Shown: positions 6,455 through 13,701, counted from the stretch's first letter. The stretch: 15,194 bases of DNA from ZC4RG42 sp036676355 (GCA_036676355.1 JAKFDA010000091.1:1-15194); one strand, 5' to 3'. Notes: generated by a model from the sequence alone, not told the origin. Numbers and translations: made by a program.

Positions 6455-8239
6455 CTAAAGGTTCAGGCGGGCCAGCAATTGTTGGGACTTGTGTGAATCG
6501 TCGCTTTTGACAATGCGCTGTGTCAGGGCTTCGGCTGCCGCAACACTGGAGCGCAATATCTGCTGCTTCACCGCCGGCAATTGCGCCGGGTGCATCGAAA
6601 ACTGCCTCAGCCCCAGGCCCAGCAACAAACGTGCGAAGCCGACCTCCCCGGCCATTTCGCCGCACACGGAAACCGGTACCCCTGCGCGATTGGCGGTCCG
6701 AATGGTATGAGCGATGAGATGCAGCACGGCCGGGTGGAGCGGGTCATACAGATGCGCCACCTTGTCGTCGGTTCGATCGATCGCCAACGTGTACTGAATC
6801 AGGTCGTTGGTGCCGATCGACAGGAAGTCGAGCCGCTTGATGAAGTGACCGATCGCCAGCGCCGCGGCAGGCACTTCGATCATGCCGCCGACCGGCATCG
6901 TGTCATCGAAAGGAAGGCCCTGGTCGACGAGCGTTTGCTTCGCCTGCGCGATGATCTGTGCCATCTGCTCGAGTTCGTGCATATGCGCGATCATGGGAAC
7001 GAGCAGGCGCATCTTGCCGTAATGCGAGGCGCGCAGAATCGCCCGCAATTGAGTCATGAACATCTGCGGCTCGGCCAGGCAGTAACGGATGGCGCGCAAA
7101 CCCAACGCCGGATTCGGCCCGGCGCCTTGCTGGCCGTTGAGCGCCTTGTCGGCGCCGATATCGAGACTGCGGATGGTAACCGGCAAGCCGCGCATTTTCG
7201 CAACAACCGTACGATAGGCTTCGAACTGTTCCTCTTCGCTCGGAAGATCGTCGCGATTGAGAAACAGGAATTCGCTGCGAAACAGGCCGATGCCGGTCGC
7301 GCCGAACTCGAGCACCTGTTTGACGTCTTCCGGCAACTCGATATTGGCATGCAGTTCGACCGCCACGCCTTCGATGGTTGCCGCGGGTGTGCTGCGCAGG
7401 CGGCGCAGCTTTTGCCGTTCCAGATCGTGGCTGCGCTGCCGCAGCCGGTATTCCGCCAGAACCTGCTTGTCCGGATTTACGATCAGTACGCTCGCCGCGC
7501 CGTCGATGATGAGCAGTTCACGTTCGCGAATCATCTGCCGCGCATGATGCATGCCGACGATCGCAGGTAGATTCAGGCCGCGCGCGACAATGGCGGTGTG
7601 CGAGGTGACGCCGCCCAGATCCGTAACGAAACCGGCGAACTGGTGCTGCTTGAAGAGGATCATGTCGGCCGGCGAGAAATCATGCGCGACGGCAATGACG
7701 TCGCCTTCATGAATCGGCGTCAGCGGCGCGTGTCGCTTACCCATCATCGCCTTCAGCACGCGCTCGGCAACCTGCTGTACATCGGCGCTGCGTTCGCGTA
7801 GATAGGCGTCCTCGATTTCCTCGAAGCGCTGCACCAGCATTTCCATCTGCTGCACCAGCGCCCATTCGGCGTTGTGGTGGCGCGTGCGGATCAGTTCGCG
7901 CGGCGCTTGCGACAGCGTCGCATCGTCCAGAATCATGCGATGCAGATCGAGGAAGGCGGCGATTTCAGGCGGAGCGTTGACGGGCACTGCCGTATGCAGG
8001 GCGACGAGTTCATCGCGCACCTGCTGCACTGCTGCGCTGAAGCGCGCGATTTCGGCCTCGACGAGATGCGCGGCGATTTCGTAGTGCGGCACCTCGAGGC
8101 GCGCCGCGGTGACCAGATGCGCATAGCCGATGGCGATGCCGCCCGATACGCCGGCGCCGTGCAGCGTGAAGCTGGCGCCGCTGCTCGGTGTCAGCAGGGC
8201 GCTTTCGGCTAATTCCGTATCCAGGTCGGGCTTACCCAC
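6455..8239 (-). CDS. ptsI: PTS enzyme I (phosphoenolpyruvate-protein phosphotransferase)
   Basis: This cytoplasmic enzyme takes phosphate from phosphoenolpyruvate onto a His and passes it to HPr. From the GTG at 8239 the product is 594 residues, slightly longer than the 575 of E. coli. The phosphorylated His is in GGVTSHTAIVARGL (His214). The PEP-binding barrel follows with LFRSEFLFL, RSLDIGADK, PVGGMIEVPAAAL, FLSIGTNDLIQYTLAIDR and the VCGEMAG motif with its key Cys. The GTG is chosen because GGAG lies five bases upstream; a longer frame to 8284 would overlap HPr by 29 bases and adds a Ser/Lys-rich stretch. It follows HPr by 16 bases. No sugar permease accompanies it here, so its output is probably regulatory. 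Confidence 0.93.
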   Translation of the reverse strand: MGKPDLDTELAESALLTPSSGASFTLHGAGVSGGIAIGYAHLVTAARLEVPHYEIAAHLVEAEIARFSAAVQQVRDELVALHTAVPVNAPPEIAAFLDLHRMILDDATLSQAPRELIRTRHHNAEWALVQQMEMLVQRFEEIEDAYLRERSADVQQVAERVLKAMMGKRHAPLTPIHEGDVIAVAHDFSPADMILFKQHQFAGFVTDLGGVTSHTAIVARGLNLPAIVGMHHARQMIRERELLIIDGAASVLIVNPDKQVLAEYRLRQRSHDLERQKLRRLRSTPAATIEGVAVELHANIELPEDVKQVLEFGATGIGLFRSEFLFLNRDDLPSEEEQFEAYRTVVAKMRGLPVTIRSLDIGADKALNGQQGAGPNPALGLRAIRYCLAEPQMFMTQLRAILRASHYGKMRLLVPMIAHMHELEQMAQIIAQAKQTLVDQGLPFDDTMPVGGMIEVPAAALAIGHFIKRLDFLSIGTNDLIQYTLAIDRTDDKVAHLYDPLHPAVLHLIAHTIRTANRAGVPVSVCGEMAGEVGFARLLLGLGLRQFSMHPAQLPAVKQQILRSSVAAAEALTQRIVKSDDSHKSQQLLARLNL

Positions 8240-8255
8240 GGTCACTCCGGTTTTT

Positions 8256-8525
8256 CTATTCGCCTTCCCCGAACTTGTCGCCAATCAGGTGAATCAGTGC
8301 ACCGAGCGCCGCATCGGCGTCTTCGCCTTGCGCTTCGATCTCGATGCGGCTCCCCTTGCCGGCCGCGAGCATCATCACCCCCATGATGCTTTTCGCGTTG
8401 ACCCTGCGGCCGTTGCGCGCCAGCCAGATCTCCGACTTGTACTTGCTGGCCATCTGCGTAAGTTTGGCCGAGGCGCGTGCATGCAGCCCCAGCTTGTTGA
8501 CGATTTCAACTTCCTTTTGCGGCAT
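8256..8525 (-). CDS. ptsH: HPr phosphocarrier protein
   Basis: This 89-residue carrier moves phosphate from enzyme I to EIIA proteins. The active His is His15 in NKLGLHARASAKL. Ser46 in AKSIMGVMMLAAGKG is the site that HPr kinase/phosphatase modifies in organisms that have it. The length is normal for HPr. Its start lies inside the end of the EIIA gene (20-base overlap) with AGGGA just upstream of the ATG, so the two are translationally coupled. No hprK is visible in this window, so Ser46 regulation is possible but not shown. Confidence 0.95.
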   Translation of the reverse strand: MPQKEVEIVNKLGLHARASAKLTQMASKYKSEIWLARNGRRVNAKSIMGVMMLAAGKGSRIEIEAQGEDADAALGALIHLIGDKFGEGE

Positions 8526-8919
8526 TGGATCCCTGCGGTGCGAGATGGACGATGCCGTCGTGGCCGCCGCTCATTGCCTTGGCCACCACGGTGGCCAGGT
8601 CCTCGTTACGATATGTCAGCGCGCGCACCAGCATCGGCAGGCTCGCGCCGGACAGCACTTCGACTTTGTCCGCGATACGCAAGCGGCTGGCGATGTTTGC
8701 CGGCGTGGCGCCGACCATATCGGTCAACACAAGGACACCCTGCCCTTCGTCCAGTTGTCGTATCAAATCCTGCGCGATCGGCAAAATCAAATCGGGATCG
8801 TCGTGCACCGTTACGCCGACCTGGCGGACACGCAGCGGGCGTTTGCCGAGTACGTGACTCGCGCAATGAATCAGCGCTTCACCGAAGGCGCCGTGACTGA
8901 CGATGAGAATACCGATCAT
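8506..8919 (-). CDS. PTS EIIA component, mannose family (stand-alone)
   Basis: A 137-residue cytoplasmic EIIA-Man-type domain without fused EIIB. It begins MIGILIVSHGAFGEAL, where His9 is the expected phosphorylation site. LVLTDMVGATPANIASRL (about 64-81) and VLSGASLPMLVRAL (about 88-101) are typical of the fold. Its ATG shares one base with the gshB stop (TAATG) and its end overlaps HPr by 20 bases. In the mannose family EIIA normally passes phosphate to EIIB and then a membrane IIC/IID pair, none of which is present here. Stand-alone EIIA-HPr-EI sets of this kind in betaproteobacteria are regarded as regulatory. The target here is unknown. Confidence 0.92.
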   Translation of the reverse strand: MIGILIVSHGAFGEALIHCASHVLGKRPLRVRQVGVTVHDDPDLILPIAQDLIRQLDEGQGVLVLTDMVGATPANIASRLRIADKVEVLSGASLPMLVRALTYRNEDLATVVAKAMSGGHDGIVHLAPQGSNAAKGS

Positions 8920-9899
8920 TATTTAATTTTAGCCGCGTTTGTCGCGGCCGGCAGAGCCATCGCTACCGCTTCTTCGAGCGCGTCGATGTACATCTTTGCC
9001 ACGTCGAAACCAGTCTGGTCGGTGATCTCGCGGAAGCAGGTCGGGCTGGTGACGTTGATTTCCGTGATGTAATCGCCGATCACATCGAGTCCGACGAGCA
9101 GCAGTCCGCGTTGCGCGAGAATCGGTCCGAGCGCTCCGGCAATTTTCAGATCGCGCGCACTCAACGGTTTTGCCACGCCGGTGCCGCCTACCGCGAGGTT
9201 GCCGCGCGTTTCGCCGGCCTTGGGAATGCGTGCCAGCGAATACGGCACGGGTTTGCCCCCGATCAGCAGAATGCGCTTGTCGCCCTCGCTGATTTCCGGA
9301 ATGAAGCGCTGCGCCATGATGGTGCGCGCGCCGTCGCGGGAGAGCATTTCCACGATGGCGTTGCGGTTCGGATCATCGTGCGCAACGCGAAAAATTCCGG
9401 CGCCCCCCATGCCGTCCAGCGGCTTGAGCACGGTATCGCGCTGCTCGTCGACGAAGAGCTGGACTTCCCACGGCAAGCGTGTAACCAGCGTCGGCACGGT
9501 GTATTGAGGGAACTCCGCAATCGCGAGCTTCTCGCTATGGTCGCGCACGCTGCGCGGGTGGTTGAAGACGGTCGCACCTTCCGCCACGGCGCGTTCGAGC
9601 AGCCAGGTGCTCGTTACGTATTCCATGTCGAACGGCGGGTCCTTGCGCATCAGCACGGCGTCGAATTCGGTCAGTGCGGCTTCGCGTGACGTGCCCAGGC
9701 GATACCAGTCGCCCTCGTCGCCCGTGAGGGTGATGGGCGCGGCGCCACCGAGCACACGGCCGTTTTTCCACATCAGTCCTTCCTGCATCATCACGTGCAG
9801 CGCGTAGCCGCGCCGTGCGGCTTCGGCCATCATGGCGTAGGTGGAGTCCTTGTACGGCTTGATGGCCTGCAGCGGATCGAGAATGATGCAGAGCTTCAT
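8919..9899 (-). CDS. gshB: Glutathione synthetase
   Basis: This ATP-grasp enzyme adds glycine to gamma-glutamylcysteine, the second step of glutathione synthesis. The 326-residue product (family length about 315) opens with LCIILDPLQAIKPYKDSTYAM, followed by VLMRKDPPFDMEYV, NHPRSVRDHSEK, the glycine-rich ATP loop LKPLDGMGGAGIFR (about 171-184) and the C-terminal INVTSPTCFREI metal-site motif. The start forms an ATGA overlap with gshA and the stop a TAATG overlap with the EIIA gene, so all three are likely translated in series. Nothing is missing or truncated. Confidence 0.96.
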   Translation of the reverse strand: MKLCIILDPLQAIKPYKDSTYAMMAEAARRGYALHVMMQEGLMWKNGRVLGGAAPITLTGDEGDWYRLGTSREAALTEFDAVLMRKDPPFDMEYVTSTWLLERAVAEGATVFNHPRSVRDHSEKLAIAEFPQYTVPTLVTRLPWEVQLFVDEQRDTVLKPLDGMGGAGIFRVAHDDPNRNAIVEMLSRDGARTIMAQRFIPEISEGDKRILLIGGKPVPYSLARIPKAGETRGNLAVGGTGVAKPLSARDLKIAGALGPILAQRGLLLVGLDVIGDYITEINVTSPTCFREITDQTGFDVAKMYIDALEEAVAMALPAATNAAKIK

Positions 9900-11176
9900 G
9901 CCTGGGGCGCGGTTTGTTCGAGTTCGAGCGACGCGGCAAGCAGTGCCAGGCGGGCAACGACGCCATAGGCATAGAAGCGATTGGGCGTCGCGTCCGCATC
10001 GGCGAAATGATCCGGTTGCGTACAGCAGTTATCGAACGCGAGCGGTTCGAAGTGCATGCCCGGCGCGTTGAGGTTTTCGTCCTTGGCGCGCTCGGTATGC
10101 ACGCGATAGAAGCCACCAACCACATAACGGTCGATCATGTAGACGACCGGCTCGGCCACCGCGTCATTGATGGTTTCGAATGTCTGTACGCCTTCCTGGA
10201 TCAGCACTTCGTGCACTTCCAGACCTTCCTTGACCACCGACATCTTGTTGCGCTGCTTGCGGTTGAGCCCCATGACATCTTCGGGGCTGCGCGCGGTCAT
10301 CACACCCATGCCATAAGTGCCGGCATCGGCCTTGACCACGACGTAAGGCGTTTCCTTGATGCCGTATTCACGGTACTTTGCACTGATGCGCTCGAGCATC
10401 AAGGCAACATTGCCCGTCAGGCATTCCTCGCCGCTGCGTTCGTGGAAATTCACCTCGCCGCAGCGCGTGAAGTAAGGATTCACCAGCCAGGGGTCGATGT
10501 GCAGCAGTTCGGCAAATTCGCTCGCCACGCGATCATAGGCGGCAAAATGGGTCGACTTGCGCCGCGTTGCCCAGCCCGCGTGCAGGGGCGGCAATACAAA
10601 CTGGGCGTCGAGTCCGCGCAGGATGTCCGGAACCCCCGCCGACAGATCGTTATTGAGCAGGATGGTGCACGGATCGAAATCCGCCAGTCCCAGGCGATTC
10701 CCCTTGCGCACCAGCGGTTCGAGCAGTAGCGGCGGCTGGTTGGCGACAGCGATTTCGGTCGGTTCAGCGATCTCCGGCAGCAGCGATCCCAGGCGCACGT
10801 TCATGCCGGCTTGGCGAAAGATGGTTTGCAAGCGCGCGACGTTTTCGAGATAGAAGGCGTTGCGCGTGTGGTTCTCCGGGATCAACAGCAGGTTGCGTGC
10901 TTCGGGGCAGATTTTCTCGATCGCCGCCATCGCCGCCTGTACGCATAGCGGCATGAACTGCGCGCTGAGATTGTTGAAGCCGCCGGGGAACAGGTTGGTG
11001 TCGACCGGCGCGAGCTTGAAGCCGCTGTTGCGCAAGTCCACCGAACCGTAAATCGGAGGCGTGTGCTCCTGCCACTGACCGCGCAGCCAATGTTCGATGC
11101 CGGCGCTGGCCTTCAGAATGCGGCCTTCGAGTTCGGCGAGCGGACCGGACAGCGCGGTCGTCAGATGTGGAACCAT
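9896..11176 (-). CDS. gshA: Glutamate-cysteine ligase, ferrooxidans-type
   Basis: The enzyme joins glutamate and cysteine, the first step of glutathione synthesis. The product is 426 residues from the ATG at 11176. It is unlike E. coli GshA and matches the separate proteobacterial family first annotated from Acidithiobacillus ferrooxidans. Visible features are SVDLRNSGFKLAPVDTNLFPGGFNN (shown in part), LIPENHTRNAFYLENV, ILLNNDLSAGVPDIL and VVKADAGTYGMGVMTARSPED, an ATP-grasp-like segment. The frame is open back to 11272, but that start falls inside the terminator of the cytochrome c gene, so I prefer MVPHLTTALSGPLAELE. A possible promoter lies at 11232-11260. The stop overlaps gshB by four bases. 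Confidence 0.93.
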   Translation of the reverse strand: MVPHLTTALSGPLAELEGRILKASAGIEHWLRGQWQEHTPPIYGSVDLRNSGFKLAPVDTNLFPGGFNNLSAQFMPLCVQAAMAAIEKICPEARNLLLIPENHTRNAFYLENVARLQTIFRQAGMNVRLGSLLPEIAEPTEIAVANQPPLLLEPLVRKGNRLGLADFDPCTILLNNDLSAGVPDILRGLDAQFVLPPLHAGWATRRKSTHFAAYDRVASEFAELLHIDPWLVNPYFTRCGEVNFHERSGEECLTGNVALMLERISAKYREYGIKETPYVVVKADAGTYGMGVMTARSPEDVMGLNRKQRNKMSVVKEGLEVHEVLIQEGVQTFETINDAVAEPVVYMIDRYVVGGFYRVHTERAKDENLNAPGMHFEPLAFDNCCTQPDHFADADATPNRFYAYGVVARLALLAASLELEQTAPQA

Positions 11177-11231
11177 GTGTTTTGATACCGGTTGGACGGG
11201 CGCCGATGGGCCGCCGGGAAGGTCCGTGTCG

Positions 11232-11260
11232 ATTCTAGCCCAGTCGCTTTGCCGCTGTAC
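11232..11260 (-). promoter_or_regulatory. Possible promoter of the gsh-pts operon
   Basis: On the minus strand TAGAAT (11237-11232) is a good -10 element, about 55 bases upstream of the gshA ATG. A 17-base spacer leads to GTACAG, a poor -35. It lies just beyond the cytochrome c terminator, where a new promoter would be needed. Confidence 0.4.
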
Positions 11261-11270
11261 TGCAGATGGC

Positions 11271-11296
11271 AAACGGGGCAGCCGCGCTGCCCCGTT
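11271..11296 (-). terminator. Terminator of the cytochrome c gene
   Basis: AACGGGGCAGC and GCTGCCCCGTT form a perfect 11-base stem around a 3-base GCG loop, about 20 bases beyond the cytochrome c stop. The T-run is short (TTT), so termination may be partial. It separates the cytochrome gene from gshA. Confidence 0.75.
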
Positions 11297-11317
11297 GGTG
11301 TATTGCTTATGTCGCCC

Positions 11318-11866
11318 TTACTTCGCGGTGCCGGCCATGTAATCGACCGCGGCTTGAACCTGCGCGTCGGACAATGACGCATTGCCGCCCCTCGGCGGCA
11401 TCATGCCTTTCGCACCAGTAAAGCCGCCAATGGCGTGCTTGTAAAGTGTGTCCTTGCCTTGCGCCAGGCGGGCCTGCCAGTCGGCCTTGTCGCCCAGTTT
11501 CGGTGCGCCCATGACCCCGGTGCCATGGCATGCGACACAGGCTTGCTGGTAGACGCTCTCGCCCGAGTCGCCCGCTGCGGCGACTGTGGTCGGTGCAGCG
11601 GGGGCCGGCGCCGCGGCTGCGGCCGCCTGCTCTGCCGACGCTTCCGCGCTGCCTGCGATGACCACATCGGCCACCGGCTTGATTCGCTGGGCGACGATTT
11701 CCGGCTGCAGCGCTTCGGCGCTCGGCGCCTTGCCGCTCACCGCGAACTGAGTCAGCAAAATGATGCTGATGATCGGGACCAGAAAAGACAGCAGAATGAC
11801 GATGATGAGTTGCTTTGGCGTCTTGATCAGAGACGAATGAGCGTGGTCGGGGCCGTGATCCTTCAT
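11318..11866 (-). CDS. Membrane-anchored cytochrome c (c5-like)
   Basis: A 182-residue protein. A short cytoplasmic N-terminus (MKDHGPDHAHSS..KTPKQ) is followed by one membrane segment at about 19-38, an Ala/Pro-rich linker (about 70-100) and a single class I cytochrome c domain. Heme is attached at CVACH (110-114). The axial Met is in GMMPPRGG (155 or 156) and the C-terminal helix is SDAQVQAAVDYMAG. Such proteins carry electrons on the periplasmic face of the inner membrane. The partner oxidase or reductase is not in the window. A promoter with a perfect TATAAT and a terminator flank it, so it is probably monocistronic. AAAGG ten bases before the ATG is a modest ribosome binding site. Confidence 0.9.
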   Translation of the reverse strand: MKDHGPDHAHSSLIKTPKQLIIVILLSFLVPIISIILLTQFAVSGKAPSAEALQPEIVAQRIKPVADVVIAGSAEASAEQAAAAAAPAPAAPTTVAAAGDSGESVYQQACVACHGTGVMGAPKLGDKADWQARLAQGKDTLYKHAIGGFTGAKGMMPPRGGNASLSDAQVQAAVDYMAGTAK

Positions 11867-11962
11867 GGATGCGAAACCTTTGGCGAAAAGCGAGAGATTA
11901 GTTCTTCGAATCGGATCGTGCTCGTTTAGCGACAGGACGATCCCGCAGAACGCGAGCCATGG

Positions 11963-11990
11963 ATTATAGCCACAAGCCTCGGCCCGGCAA
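11963..11990 (-). promoter_or_regulatory. Promoter of the cytochrome c gene
   Basis: On the minus strand TTGCCG (11990-11985), a 16-base spacer and a perfect TATAAT (11968-11963) form a sigma-70-type promoter about 100 bases upstream of the cytochrome c ATG. It lies back to back with the tRNA promoter. Confidence 0.6.
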
Positions 11991-11991
11991 A

Positions 11992-12020
11992 GTCGCGGGC
12001 CATGTCCTTTGCGCTACAAT
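11992..12020 (+). promoter_or_regulatory. Promoter of the tRNA-Arg gene
   Basis: TACAAT (12015-12020) is a strong -10 element 22 bases before the mature tRNA. It is followed by the GC-rich discriminator CGCCCGGCG, as expected for stringently controlled stable-RNA promoters. The -35 position (11992-11997) is GTCGCG, which is poor. Confidence 0.5.
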
Positions 12021-12042
12021 CGCCCGGCGTTTCTCTCGCGTC

Positions 12043-12119
12043 GCGCCCGTAGCTCAGTTGGATAGAGTGTTGGTTTCCGAAGCCAAAGGTCACAGGTTCG
12101 AATCCTGTCGGGCGCGCCA
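12043..12119 (+). tRNA. tRNA-Arg (anticodon CCG, reads CGG)
   Basis: All cloverleaf parts are present. The acceptor stem is GCGCCCG / CGGGCGC. The D arm is GCTC-AGTTGGATA-GAGT, with one G-U pair. The anticodon stem TTGGT / GCCAA holds the loop TTCCGAA, giving anticodon CCG. The T arm is ACAGG-TTCGAAT-CCTGT. Discriminator G is followed by an encoded CCA (12117-12119). No intron or broken pair is seen. Confidence 0.97.
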
Positions 12120-12135
12120 TCCCCTTCTGCTTTAA

Positions 12136-12170
12136 GCCCGCGCAACGTCTTTGGTTGACCTCGAGCGGGC
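12136..12170 (+). terminator. Weak terminator-like hairpin after tRNA-Arg
   Basis: GCCCGC (12136-12141) pairs with GCGGGC (12165-12170), and inside it CAAC pairs with GTTG. Only a poor, delayed T-run (GTTTTATT, from about 12178) follows, so termination is uncertain. Confidence 0.4.
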
Positions 12171-12308
12171 ACCTCATGTTTTATTCCGGCTCAACGGCAG
12201 CGGGTTCTCGCGCGCATTGTGCTGCACCTGTAGTCGCTTCGCCTAAACGAGATCAGAATGCTCGGGCGAGAAGCGCGGCGCCGGGGCGCGGGCGACGGCT
12301 CTTGCCGA

Positions 12309-12350
12309 TAAGCGCTTACTATTTCGTGGATCGAAAGCGTATGTTCGCTT
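12309..12350. repeat. Paired AAGCG inverted repeats
   Basis: TAAGCGCTTA (12309-12318) is a perfect 10-base palindrome. AAGCG-TATGTT-CGCTT (12335-12350) repeats the same arms with a 6-base spacer. AGCGCTT recurs at 12366-12372. These look like possible regulator half-sites; no binding protein is known. Confidence 0.35.
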
Positions 12351-12382
12351 ATGCCGATTGCCGGGAGCGCTTGTCGCGTCGG

Positions 12383-12397
12383 TGACATCGCATGTCA
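12383..12397. repeat. Inverted repeat TGACAT-CGC-ATGTCA
   Basis: Perfect 6-base arms around CGC give a 15-base site of the size typical for a dimeric transcription factor. A further TGACAT occurs at 12550-12555. It lies 256 bases upstream of the TctC start. Confidence 0.4.
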
Positions 12398-12540
12398 GGC
12401 CGGTATTTGCGCCCTTTGAAGCGAAACATGCATGGCCCATCCGGCATCGACGCATGCACCAGGGTGGCCGGCGGCAACGGTCAATGCGGCATGAATCGTC
12501 GATAGAAACGAGTGGGAAACATGTCCGACGGCGGAAAAAA

Positions 12541-12632
12541 TGGCGTCTATGACATGTACTTGACTGAGGTAGTATGACGCCACGTGAACGTGGATTCACG
12601 ATAAAAATGTCCGGGTAACGGACCGTATTTTT
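12541..12632 (+). promoter_or_regulatory. Structured leader of the TctC gene with terminator-like hairpin
   Basis: Three successive inverted repeats precede the ribosome binding site. TGGCGTC (12541-12547) pairs with GACGCCA (12576-12582). CCACGT-GA-ACGTGG spans 12580-12593 and shares CCA with the previous arm, so the two compete. AAAAATGTCCG-GGTAA-CGGAC..ATTTTT spans 12603-12632, a hairpin ending in five Ts. The layout resembles an attenuator, but no known riboswitch class is recognised. Confidence 0.45.
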
Positions 12633-12652
12633 CAATCACCGAGGAGGTCTTC

Positions 12653-13633
12653 ATGCGACCGTACAAGGCAGTATTAGGAGCTATCGCGCTGGGGCTGAGC
12701 GTTTTTTCCGCAGGCGTGAGCGCACAGGCATATCCTACCAAGCCGATTACTTTGATTGTGCCCTTCTCTGCGGGTGGTCCGACCGACACGGTGGCGCGCA
12801 GTATTGCGGCATCGATGCAGGAGGTGCTCAAGCAGACCGTGGTGGTTGAAAACGTCGGCGGCGCGGGTGGCACCATTGGCGTCGGGCGCGGCGCGCGCGC
12901 CGAGCCGGATGGTTACACCATCACCATGCACCATATCGGCATGTCGACTGCGCCAACGCTCTATCGCAAGCTGGCCTTCGATCCGCTCAAGGATTTCGAA
13001 TACATCGGCCTGGTCGCCGATGTGCCGATGACCATCATCGCCCGGGCGGATTTCCCGCCCAACGATCTCAAAGAATTCCTCGCTTACGTTAAAGCCAACC
13101 ACAGCAAGCTGTCCTATGCCAACGCCGGTATCGGCGCCGCCTCGCATTTGTGCGGACTGATGTTCATGAGCGCCCTCGGCGTCGATTTCGTCACCGTGCC
13201 GTACAAGGGTACCGGCCCCGCGATGAACGATCTGCTGGGCGGACAGGTGGACTTCATGTGCGACCAGACGACCAACACCACATCACAGATCAAGGCCGGC
13301 AAAGTGAAGGCGTACGCCGTGACGACCGCGAAGCGGGTGGCGGCGCTGCCGGACCTGCCGACTTTGCAAGAGGGCGGTATGAAAGGTTTCGAGGTCGGGG
13401 TATGGCACGGCCTGTATGCGCCGAAAGGCACACCCAAGCCGGTGATGGATAAGCTGGTCGCGGCGCTGCAGCACGCGCTCAAGGATCCCGCGGTGAAAGA
13501 GCGTTTCAATAGCCTGGGTACCGGTCCGGTTCCGCTGGAACAGGGCACGCCCGAGGCGCTGCGCAAGCAACTGGCGTCCGAAATCGAAAAATGGCGCCCG
13601 GTGATCAAGGCGGCCGGTCAATACGCCGACTGA
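12653..13633 (+). CDS. Bug/TctC-family periplasmic solute-binding protein
   Basis: A 326-residue exported protein. The signal peptide runs about 1-24 (MRPYK, hydrophobic core, cleavage near GVSA/QAYP). The mature part starts YPTKPITLIVPFSAGGPTDTVAR, the family opening with its ligand loop, and continues with VVVENVGGAGGTIG, YANAGIGAASHL, VPYKGTGPAMNDLLGGQVDFM and LPDLPTLQEGG. Such proteins bind carboxylic acids such as citrate or other small anions, sometimes for a TctAB-type transporter. No transporter gene is next to this one, which is common for the large Bug family in Burkholderiales. The ligand cannot be predicted. GAGGAGG six bases before the ATG is a strong ribosome binding site, so high expression is likely, and a terminator follows 19 bases after the stop. 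Confidence 0.93.
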   Translation: MRPYKAVLGAIALGLSVFSAGVSAQAYPTKPITLIVPFSAGGPTDTVARSIAASMQEVLKQTVVVENVGGAGGTIGVGRGARAEPDGYTITMHHIGMSTAPTLYRKLAFDPLKDFEYIGLVADVPMTIIARADFPPNDLKEFLAYVKANHSKLSYANAGIGAASHLCGLMFMSALGVDFVTVPYKGTGPAMNDLLGGQVDFMCDQTTNTTSQIKAGKVKAYAVTTAKRVAALPDLPTLQEGGMKGFEVGVWHGLYAPKGTPKPVMDKLVAALQHALKDPAVKERFNSLGTGPVPLEQGTPEALRKQLASEIEKWRPVIKAAGQYAD

Positions 13634-13652
13634 GCGTCACATTGCTGAAATG

Positions 13653-13682
13653 AAAAGGGCGGCCTGCGGGCCGCCCTTTTTT
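13653..13682 (+). terminator. Intrinsic terminator after the TctC gene
   Basis: GGGCGGCC-TGCG-GGCCGCCC (13657-13676) is a perfect 8-base stem followed by six Ts. Four As precede it, so it may also stop minus-strand transcripts leaving the hydrolase gene, which ends at 13702. Confidence 0.93.
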
Positions 13683-13701
13683 ATTGAGCGTGGACCCCTG
13701 T

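Larger units (their letters stand above)
12120..12652. other. Gene-poor stretch between tRNA-Arg and the TctC gene
   Basis: About 530 bases without a convincing gene. The open frames here (for example minus strand 12243-12635) encode Arg/Cys/His-rich peptides with no recognisable family or good start. It does contain many short inverted repeats, listed separately. A possible promoter, TTGACC (12155-12160) with an 18-base spacer and TTTTAT (12179-12184), points toward the TctC gene, but the long leader it implies is unproven. Confidence 0.6.

Noticed and set aside
11177..11272. N-terminal extension of gshA to the ATG at 11272
   Set aside because: The start would lie inside the cytochrome c terminator and the added 32 residues do not resemble the family.
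11926..12177. 83-residue minus-strand frame containing ARPTGFEPVTFGFGNQHSIQLSYG
   Set aside because: It is the antisense of the tRNA-Arg gene. This peptide is a well-known false annotation across databases.
12303..12428. Possible CRISPR or tandem repeat from recurring AAGCG words
   Set aside because: Repeats are only 5-7 bases and spacing is irregular, so this is not an array.
12243..12635. 130-residue minus-strand frame in the non-coding stretch
   Set aside because: Arg, Cys and His-rich with no family resemblance, poor codon pattern, and no good ribosome binding site. It also covers the TctC leader.
12043..12652. Possible integration site for a mobile element beside the tRNA
   Set aside because: I saw no integrase, no direct repeat of the tRNA 3' end and no change to foreign-looking genes to the right.
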